Assembly: GCA_021648125.1 (NCBI GenBank)
Contig: JAKITK010000011.1
Location: 1 to 64,000 of the forward strand
Direction of reading: 5' to 3'
Origin: Lysobacterales bacterium
GTDB lineage: Bacteria > Pseudomonadota > Gammaproteobacteria > Xanthomonadales > SZUA-36
Length of the DNA: 64,000 nt
Each line of letters starts with the position of its first letter. The stretch's first letter is position 1. Under the pieces are notes generated by a model that was not told the origin of the DNA, did no database searches, and was given only the letters and a program-made list of their open reading frames with translations. The position numbers and the translations under genes are program-made. This document shows positions 41,510 to 53,000 of the stretch, piece by piece.

Positions 41510-43333
41510 ATGATTACCAAACTTCGCAATATCGCCATTATCGCCCATGTTGACCACGGCAAAACAACCCTAGTTGATTGCCTGTTAAAACAATCAGGCA
41601 CCATTGATACCCGTAAAGAAACCACTGAACGGATGATGGATTCCAACGACCTTGAAAGAGAACGCGGAATTACCATTCTGTCTAAAAATACCGCGATTAA
41701 GTGGGGCGATTATCGAATTAATATTGTTGATACCCCCGGACACGCGGATTTTGGTGGTGAAGTAGAGCGCGTACTTTCCATGGTTGATTCGGTGTTGTTG
41801 TTGGTTGATGCGGTTGAAGGGCCGATGCCACAGACCCGCTTTGTTACTCAGAAAGCCTTTGAAATGGGCTTTAAACCGATTGTAGTAATCAATAAAATTG
41901 ACCGTGATGGCGCCCGCCCAGATTGGGTTATGGATCAGACTTTTGATTTATTCGACCGCCTTGGTGCTAGTGAAGAACAGTTGGATTTTCCGGTGGTTTA
42001 TGCATCCGCTATCAACGGCTACGCCAGCCTTAGCGATGATGTTCGCGATGGCGATATGACAGCCTTGTTTGAAACTATCATTAAAGAAGTCAGCCCGCCG
42101 GATGTAGACCGTGACGGCACATTCCAGATGCGTATTACTTCGCTTGATTACAACAGTTATGTTGGCATTATCGGTATTGGCAGAATTCAGCGCGGCAGCA
42201 TCAAAACCGGCGCACAAATCAAAATCATCGACCGTAATGAAAAAGTCCGCAAGGGAAAAGTCATGCAGGTGCTGGGTTTTATGGGCCTGGAACGACTTGA
42301 ATTTAAAGAAGCTCACGCAGGCGATATTATTGCAGTTACCGGGCTTGATCCATTAAACATCTCCGACACCTTATGTGATCCCGAAAATGTAGAAGCTCTG
42401 CCGGCGCTGAAAATTGATGAACCAACCATCAGCATGACTTTTCAGCCCAATAGCTCACCCTTTGCTGGTAAAGAAGGCAAATATGTGACTTCCCGGAATA
42501 TCTGGGATCGCTTAATGCAGGAAGTTAAACACAATGTTGCCCTGCGGGTTGAAGAAGCCGGTGGGGAAAAATTTCTAGTTTCCGGACGCGGTGAATTGCA
42601 CCTTTCGGTATTAATTGAAACCATGCGCCGTGAAGGTTTCGAGCTTGCAGTTAGTCGTCCGCAGGTTATTTTGCGGGAAGTTGATGGGCAAACGCTTGAG
42701 CCTTATGAGCAACTGACTGTGGATATCGAAGATCAACACCAGGGTGCGGTAATGGAAGCCTTGGGTGTTCGCAAAGGTGAGCTGCGCGATATGCTTCCAG
42801 ACGGTCGTGGCCGGGTGCGCATGGACTACCTGATACCTGCACGCGGGTTGATCGGTTTCCGTACCGATTTTATGACAATGACCGCGGGTACTGGTTTAAT
42901 CTACAGCGTATATGACCATTACGGCCCCTACAAAACCGGTGAAATCGGTCAACGCCTCAAAGGTGTGCTGATTTCTAAGGGCATGGGTAAAGCCTTGGGT
43001 TATGCCCTGTTTAACCTGCAGGAGCGTGGAAAACTGTTTATTGGTCATGGTGTCGAAGTATACGGCGGCATGATTATCGGCATACACGCACGCGCCAATG
43101 ACCTTACGGTAAATCCGTTAAAAGCCAAACAACTGACAAACATCCGCGCCGCAGGTACTGATGAAAACCTAGTACTGGTACGACCGATTGAGTTCACCCT
43201 AGAACAGGCATTGGAATTCATTGATGATGATGAACTCGTTGAGGTAACGCCTAAAAACATCCGTATTCGTAAGAAGCATTTACTTGAGCATGAGCGTAAA
43301 AAAGCTGGTCGCGAGAAAACATCAACTGAATAA
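41510..43333 (+). CDS. typA: ribosome-associated GTPase BipA/TypA
   Basis: A 607-residue translational GTPase. It has G1 [12 protein letters not shown], switch I/G2 [12 protein letters not shown]3 [12 protein letters not shown] and G4 INKID, followed by EF-G-like domains and the BipA-specific C-terminal domain ([19 protein letters not shown], then YDHYGPYK). ATG 41510 ([13 protein letters not shown]) is the family start; GTG 41483 would add nine residues. BipA acts in ribosome assembly and low-temperature or stress growth. Confidence 0.96.
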   Translation: MITKLRNIAIIAHVDHGKTTLVDCLLKQSGTIDTRKETTERMMDSNDLERERGITILSKNTAIKWGDYRINIVDTPGHADFGGEVERVLSMVDSVLLLVDAVEGPMPQTRFVTQKAFEMGFKPIVVINKIDRDGARPDWVMDQTFDLFDRLGASEEQLDFPVVYASAINGYASLSDDVRDGDMTALFETIIKEVSPPDVDRDGTFQMRITSLDYNSYVGIIGIGRIQRGSIKTGAQIKIIDRNEKVRKGKVMQVLGFMGLERLEFKEAHAGDIIAVTGLDPLNISDTLCDPENVEALPALKIDEPTISMTFQPNSSPFAGKEGKYVTSRNIWDRLMQEVKHNVALRVEEAGGEKFLVSGRGELHLSVLIETMRREGFELAVSRPQVILREVDGQTLEPYEQLTVDIEDQHQGAVMEALGVRKGELRDMLPDGRGRVRMDYLIPARGLIGFRTDFMTMTAGTGLIYSVYDHYGPYKTGEIGQRLKGVLISKGMGKALGYALFNLQERGKLFIGHGVEVYGGMIIGIHARANDLTVNPLKAKQLTNIRAAGTDENLVLVRPIEFTLEQALEFIDDDELVEVTPKNIRIRKKHLLEHERKKAGREKTSTE

Positions 43334-43339
43334 ATATAC

Positions 43340-43418
43340 TCTCGCAAAGGCGCAGAGATCGTAGAGGAAGATCAAAAACTACTTTGGTTTTCTTTGCACT
43401 CTTTGCGCCTCTGCGAGA
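43340..43418. repeat. inverted repeat between convergent bipA and the DAHP synthase gene
   Basis: TCTCGCAAAGGCGCAGAG (43340-43357) and CTTTGCGCCTCTGCGAGA (43401-43418) pair at 16 of 18 positions. This wording (CTTTGCGCCTCTGCGAGA) is common as an intergenic repeat in unrelated bacteria. Lying seven bases after bipA and 83 bases before the end of the convergent gene, it may act as a transcript end for both. Confidence 0.6.
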
Positions 43419-43500
43419 AATAATCTTTTTTTCATACAGAAGTCCAGGCCTCTGCTATTCGCAGCCCTGGGATACCGAGTTTTATTCACCTTTAGGTTGT

Positions 43501-44883
43501 TTAACTTCTATCCTGAGATGAACTCTTAATACTAACAATCTGCATCGCCAACTCAAGTGCCTGTTCATAGTTTAAGCGTGGATCTACCGTTGTAGTATAG
43601 GCTCTGGCAAGATCGGCTTCGGTTAAATCACGCGCACCGCCGGTGCATTCGGTGACATTCTCACCGGTTAATTCAAGATGCACACCACCGAGATGGGTCC
43701 CCATCTGCTGATGGATTTTTACGGCTTTTTTCACTTCACCACGAATTTTACGAAATCGTCGGGTTTTAACCCCGTTGGCAACGGTTTCGGTATTACCGTG
43801 CATCGGATCAGCCATCCACAACACCGGGGTTTTTAAGCTTTGTACTGTTTCGATCAAAGGCGGCAGGTGTTCTTCGATATGGTCGACACCCATACGGTGA
43901 ATTAATACAATACGACCATCTTCTTTATTCGGATTGAGGGTTTGCAATAACTCCTGCAGCCATTGATTGTCCATTCCCGGGCCAATCTTTATACCAATGG
44001 GGTTCTGGATACCGCGGAAAAATTCAACATGGGCCATATCCATTTCCGCTGTACGCATGCCGATCCAGGGAAAGTGGGTGGAGAGGTTATAGAAACCTTC
44101 GGCATTAGGCACCTGGCGGGTTAATGCGGTTTCATACTGCAGATGCAGGGCCTCATGGGAGGTATAAAAATCGGCTCGTTTTAAACTGCCTGCGGCACGC
44201 CCGCTGATAGCTTCAACAAAATGTAATGAATTGCCGATGGACTCTGCTAAACGCCTAAACTCATCCGCCAGTTGAGAGTGCTCTACCCAGCTGAGATCCC
44301 AGTATTCCGGATGATGTAAATCTGCAAAACCACCATCCACTAGGGCACGGACGAAATTGATGGTCAAGGCGGAATGATTATGTGCCTGTAACAAGCGCTT
44401 GGGGTCTGGATTGCGAGCTTCCGGGGTAAATTCCGGCGAATTCACCAGATCGCCACGATAGCTGGCTAAAGTAACCCCGTCACGACTTTCGGTATCGGAA
44501 GATCGTGGTTTGGCGTACTGACCAGCGAAACGACCGATACGGGTGACCGGCTTATGCAAACCATGCAACAACACCAATGACATCTGCAGTAATACTTTCA
44601 GGCGATTGGTGATGATGGTCGGGGTGCAATCGGCAAAAGTTTCCGCACAATCGCCGCCCTGAAGAATAAATCGTTTACCCTGTTGCGCCTCGGCAATTTG
44701 CTGACGCAGGTTGTTGACCTCCCATGAAGTCACCAACGGCGGCAGCACTGAGAGTTTTTCCAAGGCTTGAGACAGCGATCCGGCATCCGGGTATACAGCC
44801 TGTTGGGTGATTCTTTTGCTTTTCCAGCTATCAGGCTGCCAGTTCGCTGCCTGTTTTAGTGGGGTTAATCCTGAGTTATTCAT
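43501..44883 (-). CDS. class II 3-deoxy-D-arabino-heptulosonate 7-phosphate synthase
   Basis: A 460-residue type II (plant/AroAII-like) DAHP synthase catalysing the first step of the shikimate pathway from PEP and erythrose-4-phosphate. Conserved RFILQGGDCAETFADC supplies the metal Cys; RIGRFAGQYAKPRSSDTES, WIGMRTAEMDMAHVEF, KIGPGMDNQWL, HRMGVDHIEEHLP and MADPMHGNT are typical. It is unrelated to E. coli AroFGH. Single gene, with dsbB downstream-facing upstream of it on the same strand. Confidence 0.95.
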   Translation of the reverse strand: MNNSGLTPLKQAANWQPDSWKSKRITQQAVYPDAGSLSQALEKLSVLPPLVTSWEVNNLRQQIAEAQQGKRFILQGGDCAETFADCTPTIITNRLKVLLQMSLVLLHGLHKPVTRIGRFAGQYAKPRSSDTESRDGVTLASYRGDLVNSPEFTPEARNPDPKRLLQAHNHSALTINFVRALVDGGFADLHHPEYWDLSWVEHSQLADEFRRLAESIGNSLHFVEAISGRAAGSLKRADFYTSHEALHLQYETALTRQVPNAEGFYNLSTHFPWIGMRTAEMDMAHVEFFRGIQNPIGIKIGPGMDNQWLQELLQTLNPNKEDGRIVLIHRMGVDHIEEHLPPLIETVQSLKTPVLWMADPMHGNTETVANGVKTRRFRKIRGEVKKAVKIHQQMGTHLGGVHLELTGENVTECTGGARDLTEADLARAYTTTVDPRLNYEQALELAMQIVSIKSSSQDRS

Positions 44884-44917
44884 CCGTTACATCCATTTTA
44901 AAAAAATAAAACTACAT

Positions 44918-45424
44918 TCAGTGTTGTTGCGTTGAACGCGCCCGCTGCCACATCCACCAGCTTGCGATGAAGATTGTTAGATAAGCTATTAGTGTCCATT
45001 CGGGCATGCTCAAACCGATAAACTGCCAGCTGATTTCAGCGCAACTACCTGAGCCTTTGAAAATCATGCTTAGGGCATCTGCCAGCGGGAACACATCCAG
45101 CATGTAGTCTAGTCCCGGCCCGCAATCCGGTACTTTGTCTGCAGGTAAGTGTTGCAGCCAGACATGCCGTCCGGCAATCGCAACGCCGACAAGTGCGGTA
45201 AAACTAATAACCAGGGTGTATATAAGCCGCCCGAGTGCTGCCGGATTATGTAGGGCTGCGAGCAGAGCAAAGCCACCGATCACCACAAACACTAGCCGTT
45301 GGATGATACACAGCGGACAGGGTTCGAGCATATCGACTTCCTGCAACCACATAGCGTATGCCAATAGCCCGGCACAGCCAACAAAAACCAACAAAAACCA
45401 TTTTCTAATCGTTAACCACTGCAT
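44918..45424 (-). CDS. dsbB: disulfide bond formation protein DsbB
   Basis: A 168-residue four-TM quinone reductase that reoxidises periplasmic DsbA. The first periplasmic pair is EPCPLCIIQR (CxxC); the second is formed by Cys in DCGPGLDYM and SGSCAEISW, matching the C104/C130 pair of E. coli. The TM segments are clear. It lies 35 bases upstream of the DAHP synthase gene on the same strand and may be cotranscribed. Confidence 0.92.
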   Translation of the reverse strand: MQWLTIRKWFLLVFVGCAGLLAYAMWLQEVDMLEPCPLCIIQRLVFVVIGGFALLAALHNPAALGRLIYTLVISFTALVGVAIAGRHVWLQHLPADKVPDCGPGLDYMLDVFPLADALSMIFKGSGSCAEISWQFIGLSMPEWTLIAYLTIFIASWWMWQRARSTQQH

Positions 45425-45498
45425 TTTATCAACCTGTTGTTATCTATTTGCGCTATCACTTCCTAACTGGATTGTTGGAGTATAATTCAGCACATATT

Positions 45499-45530
45499 GG
45501 TTTAAATTTAGGTTTAAATTTGTTTAAATT
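45499..45530 (+). promoter_or_regulatory. triple TTTAAATT repeat upstream of hutU
   Basis: TTTAAATT occurs at 45501, 45513 and 45523 within 30 bp, ending 18 bases before the hutU ATG; a TATAAT box stands at 45481. The phased AT-rich palindromes could be a repressor site for the hut operon. They do not resemble the usual HutC motif, so this is tentative. Confidence 0.35.
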
Positions 45531-45547
45531 ATCTAGTAGGTCGAATA

Positions 45548-47242
45548 ATGAATGCAAGTACCCCTCAAAGCAAGCTTCAATCGCAATCTCCGGGGAAAAT
45601 TATTGCCCCGCATGGCACAACACTCTCCTGCAAAGGCTGGCATCAGGAAGCCGCTATGCGCATGCTGATGAATAACCTCGACCCCAATGTTGCAGAAAAG
45701 CCAGATGAATTAATCGTTTACGGCGGCACGGGCCGGGCGGCACGCAACTGGGAATCTTATCATCGGATTATTTCCACCCTGCAACGGCTGGAAAATGATG
45801 AAACACTAATTATTCAAAGTGGTAAGCCTGTTGGTGTTTTTCGCACCCATGATGAGGCCCCTCGAGTGCTGATCGCAAACTCCAATCTAGTACCCCGCTG
45901 GGGCAATTGGGATGTTTTTCGCGAGCTGGAGCAACAGGGCTTGACTATGTACGGGCAGATGACGGCCGGCTCATGGATTTATATTGGCTCCCAGGGCATT
46001 GTTCAGGGCACTTATGAAACCTTTGCCGAATTAGCCAATCAGGAATTTGGCGGCAGTATGCGTGGGCGGTTGGTGGTTACTGCCGGTCTCGGTGGCATGG
46101 GCGGCGCGCAACCACTTTCTGTCACCATGAACGACGGTAAATGCCTGGCGGTAGAAGTCGACCCGTGGCGCATCGACCGGCGAGTTGAAACCGGCTATTG
46201 CGACCGTAAAGCCACCAGCTTGGATGAAGCTTTACAGATGCTGAATGAGAATGATGAGGCACTATCAGTGGGTTTATTAGGCAATATAGCCGAGGTATTA
46301 CCGGAACTGGTACGCCGTGGGATTGTTCCGGATGTAGTCACTGACCAGACCTCTGCGCATGATTTACGCGAAGGTTATATTCCTGCCGGTTACGATCTAC
46401 AAGCCGCCGCTGAACTGCGGGCTACAGACCCGAAAGGCTATGACAACAAAGTTCTCGACTCTATGGTGGTGCATGTTGAGGCCATACTCGAACTTAAAAA
46501 ACTCGGCTCTATCTGCTTTGACTACGGCAACAATTTGCGCGGTCAGGTAGCCGATCATCGCGGTTTAAAACAGGCTTTCGATTATCCGGGTTTTGTGCCC
46601 GCCTATATCCGCCCGTTATTCTGTAAAGGTGCCGGGCCTTTTCGCTGGGCGGCGCTTTCGGGTAACCCACAGGACATTTACACTACGGATAAAGCCATTC
46701 TAGAATTATTTCCGCAAAAAGATTCCCTGCACCGCTGGATAGATAAAGCCCAAAAACAGATTCAGTTTCAGGGTTTACCTGCGCGAATCTGTTGGCTGGA
46801 ATACGGTGAACGCGCTGAAGCCGGAGAAAAATTCAACTGGTTGGTTAAAAAAGGTCTGGTCGATGCACCATTAGTGATAGGTCGTGATCATCTGGATACC
46901 GGCTCTGTGGCTTCACCCAATCGCGAAACCGAAGCAATGATGGATGGTTCGGATGCCATTGCCGACTGGCCTTTATTAAATGCCATGCTGAATACCGCCT
47001 GTGGTGCTTCTTGGGTTTCCTTACACCACGGTGGCGGTGTCGGCATTGGATATTCTATGCACTCAGGCATGGTTTGTGTTGCCGATGGCAGCAAATCGGC
47101 AAGCCGGCGTCTTAACCGGGTACTGACCGCAGACCCCGGCACTGGCGTAATGCGCCATGCCGATGCCGGCTACCCGCTGGCAATAGAGACGGCAAACGAG
47201 CGCGGTGTCGATTTACCCATGATTAACGGCGAGGGTAAATAG
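45548..47242 (+). CDS. hutU: urocanate hydratase
   Basis: A 564-residue NAD-dependent urocanase, second step of histidine degradation (urocanate to imidazolone propionate). It has [15 protein letters not shown]-binding [32 protein letters not shown] and the active-site segment [20 protein letters not shown], then [16 protein letters not shown]. First gene of hutUHI; the upstream region carries the TTTAAATT repeats. Confidence 0.97.
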   Translation: MNASTPQSKLQSQSPGKIIAPHGTTLSCKGWHQEAAMRMLMNNLDPNVAEKPDELIVYGGTGRAARNWESYHRIISTLQRLENDETLIIQSGKPVGVFRTHDEAPRVLIANSNLVPRWGNWDVFRELEQQGLTMYGQMTAGSWIYIGSQGIVQGTYETFAELANQEFGGSMRGRLVVTAGLGGMGGAQPLSVTMNDGKCLAVEVDPWRIDRRVETGYCDRKATSLDEALQMLNENDEALSVGLLGNIAEVLPELVRRGIVPDVVTDQTSAHDLREGYIPAGYDLQAAAELRATDPKGYDNKVLDSMVVHVEAILELKKLGSICFDYGNNLRGQVADHRGLKQAFDYPGFVPAYIRPLFCKGAGPFRWAALSGNPQDIYTTDKAILELFPQKDSLHRWIDKAQKQIQFQGLPARICWLEYGERAEAGEKFNWLVKKGLVDAPLVIGRDHLDTGSVASPNRETEAMMDGSDAIADWPLLNAMLNTACGASWVSLHHGGGVGIGYSMHSGMVCVADGSKSASRRLNRVLTADPGTGVMRHADAGYPLAIETANERGVDLPMINGEGK

Positions 47243-47244
47243 CC

Positions 47245-48750
47245 GTGGCCGCTACCCGCTTACATTTACGCAGCTTAGTTGCTGATCTAAACACCAGCAT
47301 GGCGGCACTGAATACTGATCATAGCCGGGTCAGTGACTCCCGTAAGGTGGTGGAACAGGCACTGACTTCCGGCAAAGCACATTACGGTATTAATACCGGC
47401 TTCGGCATTCTTGCCAATAAGCGTATAAGCACGCCTGAGCTGAGTAAATTACAACGCAATATTCTACTCAGCCATGCCTGTGGTGTGGGTGATCCGGTGC
47501 CTTTTGAGATTAGCCAGCTGATGCTGCAACTTAAAATTCATTCGCTGGGTTTAGGATTTTCCGGGATTTCCAATGAAACTTTTGCACAACTACTGGCTTA
47601 CAATTCAGCCGGACTTATTTCACGCATACCCAGCCAGGGTAGTGTTGGCGCCTCCGGCGATCTGGCGCCACTGGCACATATGTGTTTGCCACTGATCGGC
47701 TGTGGTGAGGTTTGGAATCAACAAAAAAATGGTTTTATGCCAGCGACTGAACGCATGACCGAACTCGGGCTTAAGCCGGTTGAATTAAGCGCAAAAGATG
47801 GTCTGGCCTTAATTAACGGTACGCAGCTTATGCTTGCCTATGGCAGCTACTGTGTTGAAAGAGCACTCACGCTGTGTAAGGCAGCTGATATTCTTGCCTG
47901 CATGAGCCTTGAGGCACTGCAGGGCAGCGCAGCACCCTTTGATGCGCGGGTGCATGCGCTAAGACCACACAAAGGTCAGTTACAGGTTGCTACTAATGTG
48001 CGCGCACTGCTGATGGATTCTGAAATTATGGATTCTCATCGCAATTGCGGCAAAGTGCAGGATCCCTACTCCCTGCGCTGTGTACCGCAGGTTCATGGCG
48101 CCAGCCGCGATGCTTTTGATGCTATCGTTAAAACACTCGAAGTCGAACTGAATTCAGTCACCGATAACCCATTGGTATTTCCCGATGGGGATATTATTTC
48201 CGGCGGAAATTTTCACGGCCAACCATTAGCTCTATCTTTAGACTATGCCGCCATCGCCTTGGCCGAACTGGGTAGCATTTCCGAGCGTCGCAGTTACTTG
48301 CTGCTTGAAGGACATGACGGCTTGCCAACATTACTGATGAGCGACACCGGGGTTAATTCCGGCTTTATGATTCCGCAATATACTGCAGCCGCTTTGGTAT
48401 CAGAAAACAAAATACTCTGCCACCCGGCCTCTGTGGACTCCATCCCAACATCCCTAGGGCAGGAAGATCATGTCAGCATGGGCTCGATCAGTGCGCTGAA
48501 ATTACTGAGTGTATTGAAAAATGTGGAGCGAGTACTTGCAGTTGAACTGCTCTGTGCCGCCCAGGCACTGGATTTCCGTCGCCCGATCAAACCGGGTAAA
48601 GGTGTAGATGCCGCTTACCGCTTCCTGCGCGAAAGAATCAATCATGCAGAAGAAGATTATGAGGTTAGAAACGACTTGGATATATGTGCCGCAATTTTAC
48701 GCAGCGGTGAATTAGTTAGCGTGGTTGAGCAGGCCACGGACTTTAGTTAA
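47245..48750 (+). CDS. hutH: histidine ammonia-lyase
   Basis: A 501-residue lyase that deaminates histidine to urocanate. The MIO cofactor-forming Ala-Ser-Gly is visible in SQGSVGASGDLAPLAHM; NTGFGILANKRIS and the later SGGNFHGQPLALSLDYA and FMIPQYTAAALVSENK are family landmarks. The GTG start lies two bases after the hutU stop, and hutI starts two bases after its own stop, so the three genes are a tight operon. Confidence 0.97.
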   Translation: MAATRLHLRSLVADLNTSMAALNTDHSRVSDSRKVVEQALTSGKAHYGINTGFGILANKRISTPELSKLQRNILLSHACGVGDPVPFEISQLMLQLKIHSLGLGFSGISNETFAQLLAYNSAGLISRIPSQGSVGASGDLAPLAHMCLPLIGCGEVWNQQKNGFMPATERMTELGLKPVELSAKDGLALINGTQLMLAYGSYCVERALTLCKAADILACMSLEALQGSAAPFDARVHALRPHKGQLQVATNVRALLMDSEIMDSHRNCGKVQDPYSLRCVPQVHGASRDAFDAIVKTLEVELNSVTDNPLVFPDGDIISGGNFHGQPLALSLDYAAIALAELGSISERRSYLLLEGHDGLPTLLMSDTGVNSGFMIPQYTAAALVSENKILCHPASVDSIPTSLGQEDHVSMGSISALKLLSVLKNVERVLAVELLCAAQALDFRRPIKPGKGVDAAYRFLRERINHAEEDYEVRNDLDICAAILRSGELVSVVEQATDFS

Positions 48751-48752
48751 AT

Positions 48753-49976
48753 ATGGATATTTTAACCAATATTTCCCAACTGGCCACCTGCCCGGATAAT
48801 TCTGATCAGGCAGATATTGGCAGTATTGAAGATGCTGCATTGGTTTGGGAACATGGGAAAATTCTGTGGCTGGGTAAACAGTTAGATTTACCTGCAGAAT
48901 ATCAAAATGGTTATGCTCAAGATTGTAGCGGTAAGCTGGTTATTCCCGGACTGATTGATTGTCATACCCATCTGTGTTTTGGCGGTTGGCGTGGGAATGA
49001 ATTTGCCCAGCGAATCGCGGGTAAAAGCTATCTGGAAATTGCTGCTGGCGGCGGCGGGATTGCCAGCACTGTAACTGCTACCCGAGATGCTTCTTTTCAA
49101 GATTTAAAACAAAAAGCAGCCGGCCTGCTGGGTGAAATGCTGGCACTGGGTGTCACTACGGTTGAATGTAAATCAGGTTATGGCCTGGATTTTGACAATG
49201 AAATAAAACAATTGAAAGTCTATGCGGCTTTACAGCAGGAACAAGCTATCGACTTGGTTGCCACTTTTTTGGGTGCACATATTATCCCGGCGGAGTTTAA
49301 AGATAATCGAACTGAATATATTGAACTACTGATTGGGCAACTCCTACCTGAAATCAAGCAATGTCAATTGGCGGAATTTTGTGACTGCTATATTGATGAG
49401 GGTGCATATACGCTTGAAGAAGGCAGACAAATTTTACAGGCCGCTGGTGAGTTGGGTTTTGGATTAAAAATTCACGCGGAACAATTAACCCATACAGGTG
49501 CTGCTGCACTAGCGGCAGAATTAGGGGCGATTTCAGCAGAGCACTTAGAGCGCATCAGTTCGGATGATCAAAAACGCCTTGCCAAAGCAGGAACAGTAGC
49601 CGTTAGCCTACCGCTGGCATCGATGTACTTAAAAGACGACTATATTGATGCTCGTAGTCTGATTCAAGCCGGTGTACCGGTTGCTGTGGCCACCGACTTA
49701 AACCCGGGCTCATCACCCAGCGGCCATCTACCACTGGCAATGTTGCAAGCCTGTCTTCATCAGGCTATGAGCCCTGCTGAAGTACTAAAAGGCGCTACCA
49801 GCGTCGCTGCAAAGGCCATTGCTAGAGAATCTACCGTCGGTAGCTTATTGCCGGGCTATCAGGCAGATATAGCAATCATTGATGCCGAAGGTATTAATCA
49901 CTGGATGTACCACTTCCGCGCAAATGCCTGTGTTGGGGTAATAAAAAAAGGTGTCTGGCAACACAACCGTCTGTAA
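48753..49976 (+). CDS. hutI: imidazolonepropionase
   Basis: A 407-residue amidohydrolase for the third step of histidine degradation. The metal-binding HTHLCFGGWRGNEF, KSGYGLD, the His pair in KIHAEQLTHTGAA and the acidic ATDLNPGSSPSGHLP are in place. It ends the hutUHI operon; no hutG/hutF or hutC regulator is next to it, so formiminoglutamate handling and control lie elsewhere. Confidence 0.97.
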   Translation: MDILTNISQLATCPDNSDQADIGSIEDAALVWEHGKILWLGKQLDLPAEYQNGYAQDCSGKLVIPGLIDCHTHLCFGGWRGNEFAQRIAGKSYLEIAAGGGGIASTVTATRDASFQDLKQKAAGLLGEMLALGVTTVECKSGYGLDFDNEIKQLKVYAALQQEQAIDLVATFLGAHIIPAEFKDNRTEYIELLIGQLLPEIKQCQLAEFCDCYIDEGAYTLEEGRQILQAAGELGFGLKIHAEQLTHTGAAALAAELGAISAEHLERISSDDQKRLAKAGTVAVSLPLASMYLKDDYIDARSLIQAGVPVAVATDLNPGSSPSGHLPLAMLQACLHQAMSPAEVLKGATSVAAKAIARESTVGSLLPGYQADIAIIDAEGINHWMYHFRANACVGVIKKGVWQHNRL

Positions 49977-49977
49977 T

Positions 49978-49995
49978 GTGGGCATAAATGCCCAC
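49978..49995. repeat. dispersed palindrome, copy 4 (hutI 3' side)
   Basis: GTGGGCAT, AA, ATGCCCAC, immediately after the hutI stop codon and followed by GCGTAAGGGTAGAAACCCT, which forms a second small hairpin. It separates hutI from the convergent protease gene. Confidence 0.75.
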
Positions 49996-50021
49996 GCGTA
50001 AGGGTAGAAACCCTGCGGATT

Positions 50022-53000
50022 TTAGTCGCAGGTTAATCCACAGACATTACTGACCATATCCAGGCAAACCTGGGTAAATGCCGTATCACAACAACTAGGC
50101 TCAATGGCACATATGTCGACAACACAAGTGTGACACTCAGCAACCATCGGTTCGGTGCTGACTTCACACAGGCTTTGGCCACAAACTTTGGCCTCCATCA
50201 AACCACCGGTTTCAACAGTAAATCCGGCACCCAGGGTAATACCTAAACCGGCTGCCAGACTCAGTTCGCCAGTTGCAGTTACATACGCTGAAGGGTCGGT
50301 TAAAACATTATCACAGGCCTCCACCACAACGCCCGCACTATTAACCATGCCGGAGGCGGTGGTAACACGACAAGTAGTTACACAGCTAACAGCTACATTA
50401 ATTATATTTGCACCCATCAGTGTGCCACTGCCTGTGCTGACACTGCAACTCTGATCGGGAATAGGCGGACTGCTGTCGACGGTTACCGCATAAACTGAAC
50501 TATCGAGTAATGCAGTGGCAAAGGTAAAGCTACCGTCAGCATTAACCGCCAGATCATCACCGCCATTGTTTTGCAACACCAGACCCGGACCTAAAACCCC
50601 ACTAACAGTACCGCCAATGGTATAGGAATTGGTGACACAAGCGACCTCCACATTACTAATATTGGCACCACTAAGCGTTCCGCCAGCGTTATTGACGGTA
50701 CAGGTTTGGGCAAGATTTAATGGATCAGTTAATACGGTTACCGCATAATTGCTGCCATCATTTAACGCACTAACAAAGGTAAAGTTGCCATTGCTGTTCA
50801 CCGGCAAATCATCGCCTGCATTGTTCTGTAGGATCAGTCCGCTACCGGCCAGGCCACTAACGCTGCCACCAACTGTGTAGGTAGTAATACAACTCACCGT
50901 AACATCGGTGACATTCGCACCGGCTAATGTGCCACTGGCATTGGTGATGCTGCAGTTTTGTGCCGGGCTGCCCGGTTGCGACTGTACTGTCACGCTGTAT
51001 GCACTGCCATCATTGAGTGAAGTGGCAAAGGTAAAGCTGCCATCGGCGTTTACCGCCAAATCATCACCGCCGTTATTTCGAAGTACCAGCCCCGTTCCTG
51101 TTAGACCACTGGTCGTACCACCGATTGTGTAGGTAGGGGGTGGTGGAGGTGTGAAACAGATTTCCAAACCCCAGGTATTTATTGAGCCGCCATCGAGATC
51201 CCATGAATCATCCACAGTTAATGTCCACATACCGGACATTTGTTCGCCGTCGAATGTTGATAGTGATCCTGCCGGTTGATAAGCCAGCCCATCGGTTGGT
51301 GGGCAGGGTAGCGTAGCGCTGCCAGCCTCATCATCCAAAATCAGGTCCCAGTCATTCAGGTTACCGCAAACTCTATTAATTAATGTGATTTCACTGGCTG
51401 CGGGTGATGTCAAAGTAAACACCAAATCGCTAACAAATGTATGTTCCCCAGTTAAATCAACCACATTAATATCTGTAATTGTGCCTGAATCTAAAATATT
51501 CAGGGTGGAGGTGACTGCCCCAGGTGGTGGTGTATCTGCGATATTTTTGGGAATATCCGTACTGGTATAAATTGCACAAACTTGACTTACTGTGGTAAAT
51601 AAAAACACACTGGAAAGCTGCAGACCACAGGGATTTATCGCGGTAACGCGCCAATAATACTGTGTTGCTTGGTCTAGGGGAGCATCTAAACTAACCGTGT
51701 TAGTTACAAGGCCGGATTCGGTCACCAAAATATTACTGAATGCCGGGTCGCTTGCCAGTTCGAAGGTGTAACTGATTACCTGAGCGGCAGCTGCCCAACT
51801 AAAGCTTGGCTGCAGGTCAACTGCAGCCGCTCCGTCAGCCGGTAAGCTTAAGCTTGGGGCTGGCGGTAAGGCTGAAAAGGTATTCAGGGTGATATCTGAA
51901 CTTTGTGTATTGCTAGGATCAACATCATCGGTAGCGGTTAAGGTGATAACCGAACTAGCAAATGCCAAACCATTGAGATTACTCACAGTAAATGCACTGG
52001 TAGTTGCCGGAAAGGTAATACTTGCGGGTGAATACGCACCATTGGTGCCTGCAGGCAGACCGCTAAAGCTCATATTGGTAGTACCGGTAAACTGCCCATC
52101 AAGGGTGATGTTATACACCGCGTCCGCAGCTGTCGGAATGGTGCAAGCATTGATAGTCAGGGGCAGTACATCAAAGCTGAGCGGACAAGTTGAGCCGAAA
52201 CGTTGATTACCTAAATCTAGAGCATCTTTTAACTGCACCAGGCCAAAGCCGGTATGTACATCCCAGCCAGGGCCATAGGCATCACCACTGAAATCGTGGG
52301 TGCCGGATAAATCCCTGGCACTGTCGCGCAACAACTGGCGTAATTGTTTATTGGTAATCCCAGTCGGACCACCACAGGCATCCCATGCCCAGGCCACACC
52401 AGCTGCAACACCGGGGGTGGCCATTGAAGTACCACTAATGGTGTTATACCCACCAACACAACCAACACAAGCCGTGCCATCATCAACCAATACTCGGGTA
52501 GCAAGACCCAAGCCGTTGGCAGCTAAAAACTGACCTTCAGCCTGAGTAATTGTGACCCCGGGTATGCCAGCCCCGGAAGTACAGTTACCCCCGCAAGTTG
52601 CATTAAGGCTGCCAGATAAATTGTTATACAAAACCACCGCAAGTCCACCTGCAGTAGCGACATTGTTCATTTTATTAGCAAATGAGATGGCCCCGCGCTC
52701 ACAAAGCACAACCTCACCTGCCCAACTGGCATTTATATCCCCGGCATCACACAAATTACCATCTACTAGATTTTGGGTTACATCACCGGTGGAGGTTTCA
52801 TCAATCTGCAGTGCAGAATAACTAGTGCCCGAATTAGTAACCTGAGTTATAGGCACCGAACCATTCGGCCCGGGATAGGTACTAAGTACATTTTCCCCAC
52901 CACCGGAAAGTTCAACTACATCCCATTCTGTATTTGCCGGTTGATTTAGCGGGTCATGCGCAGTTGCCGGGTATTGAGAAAAGTCGGCAATATTATCTGT

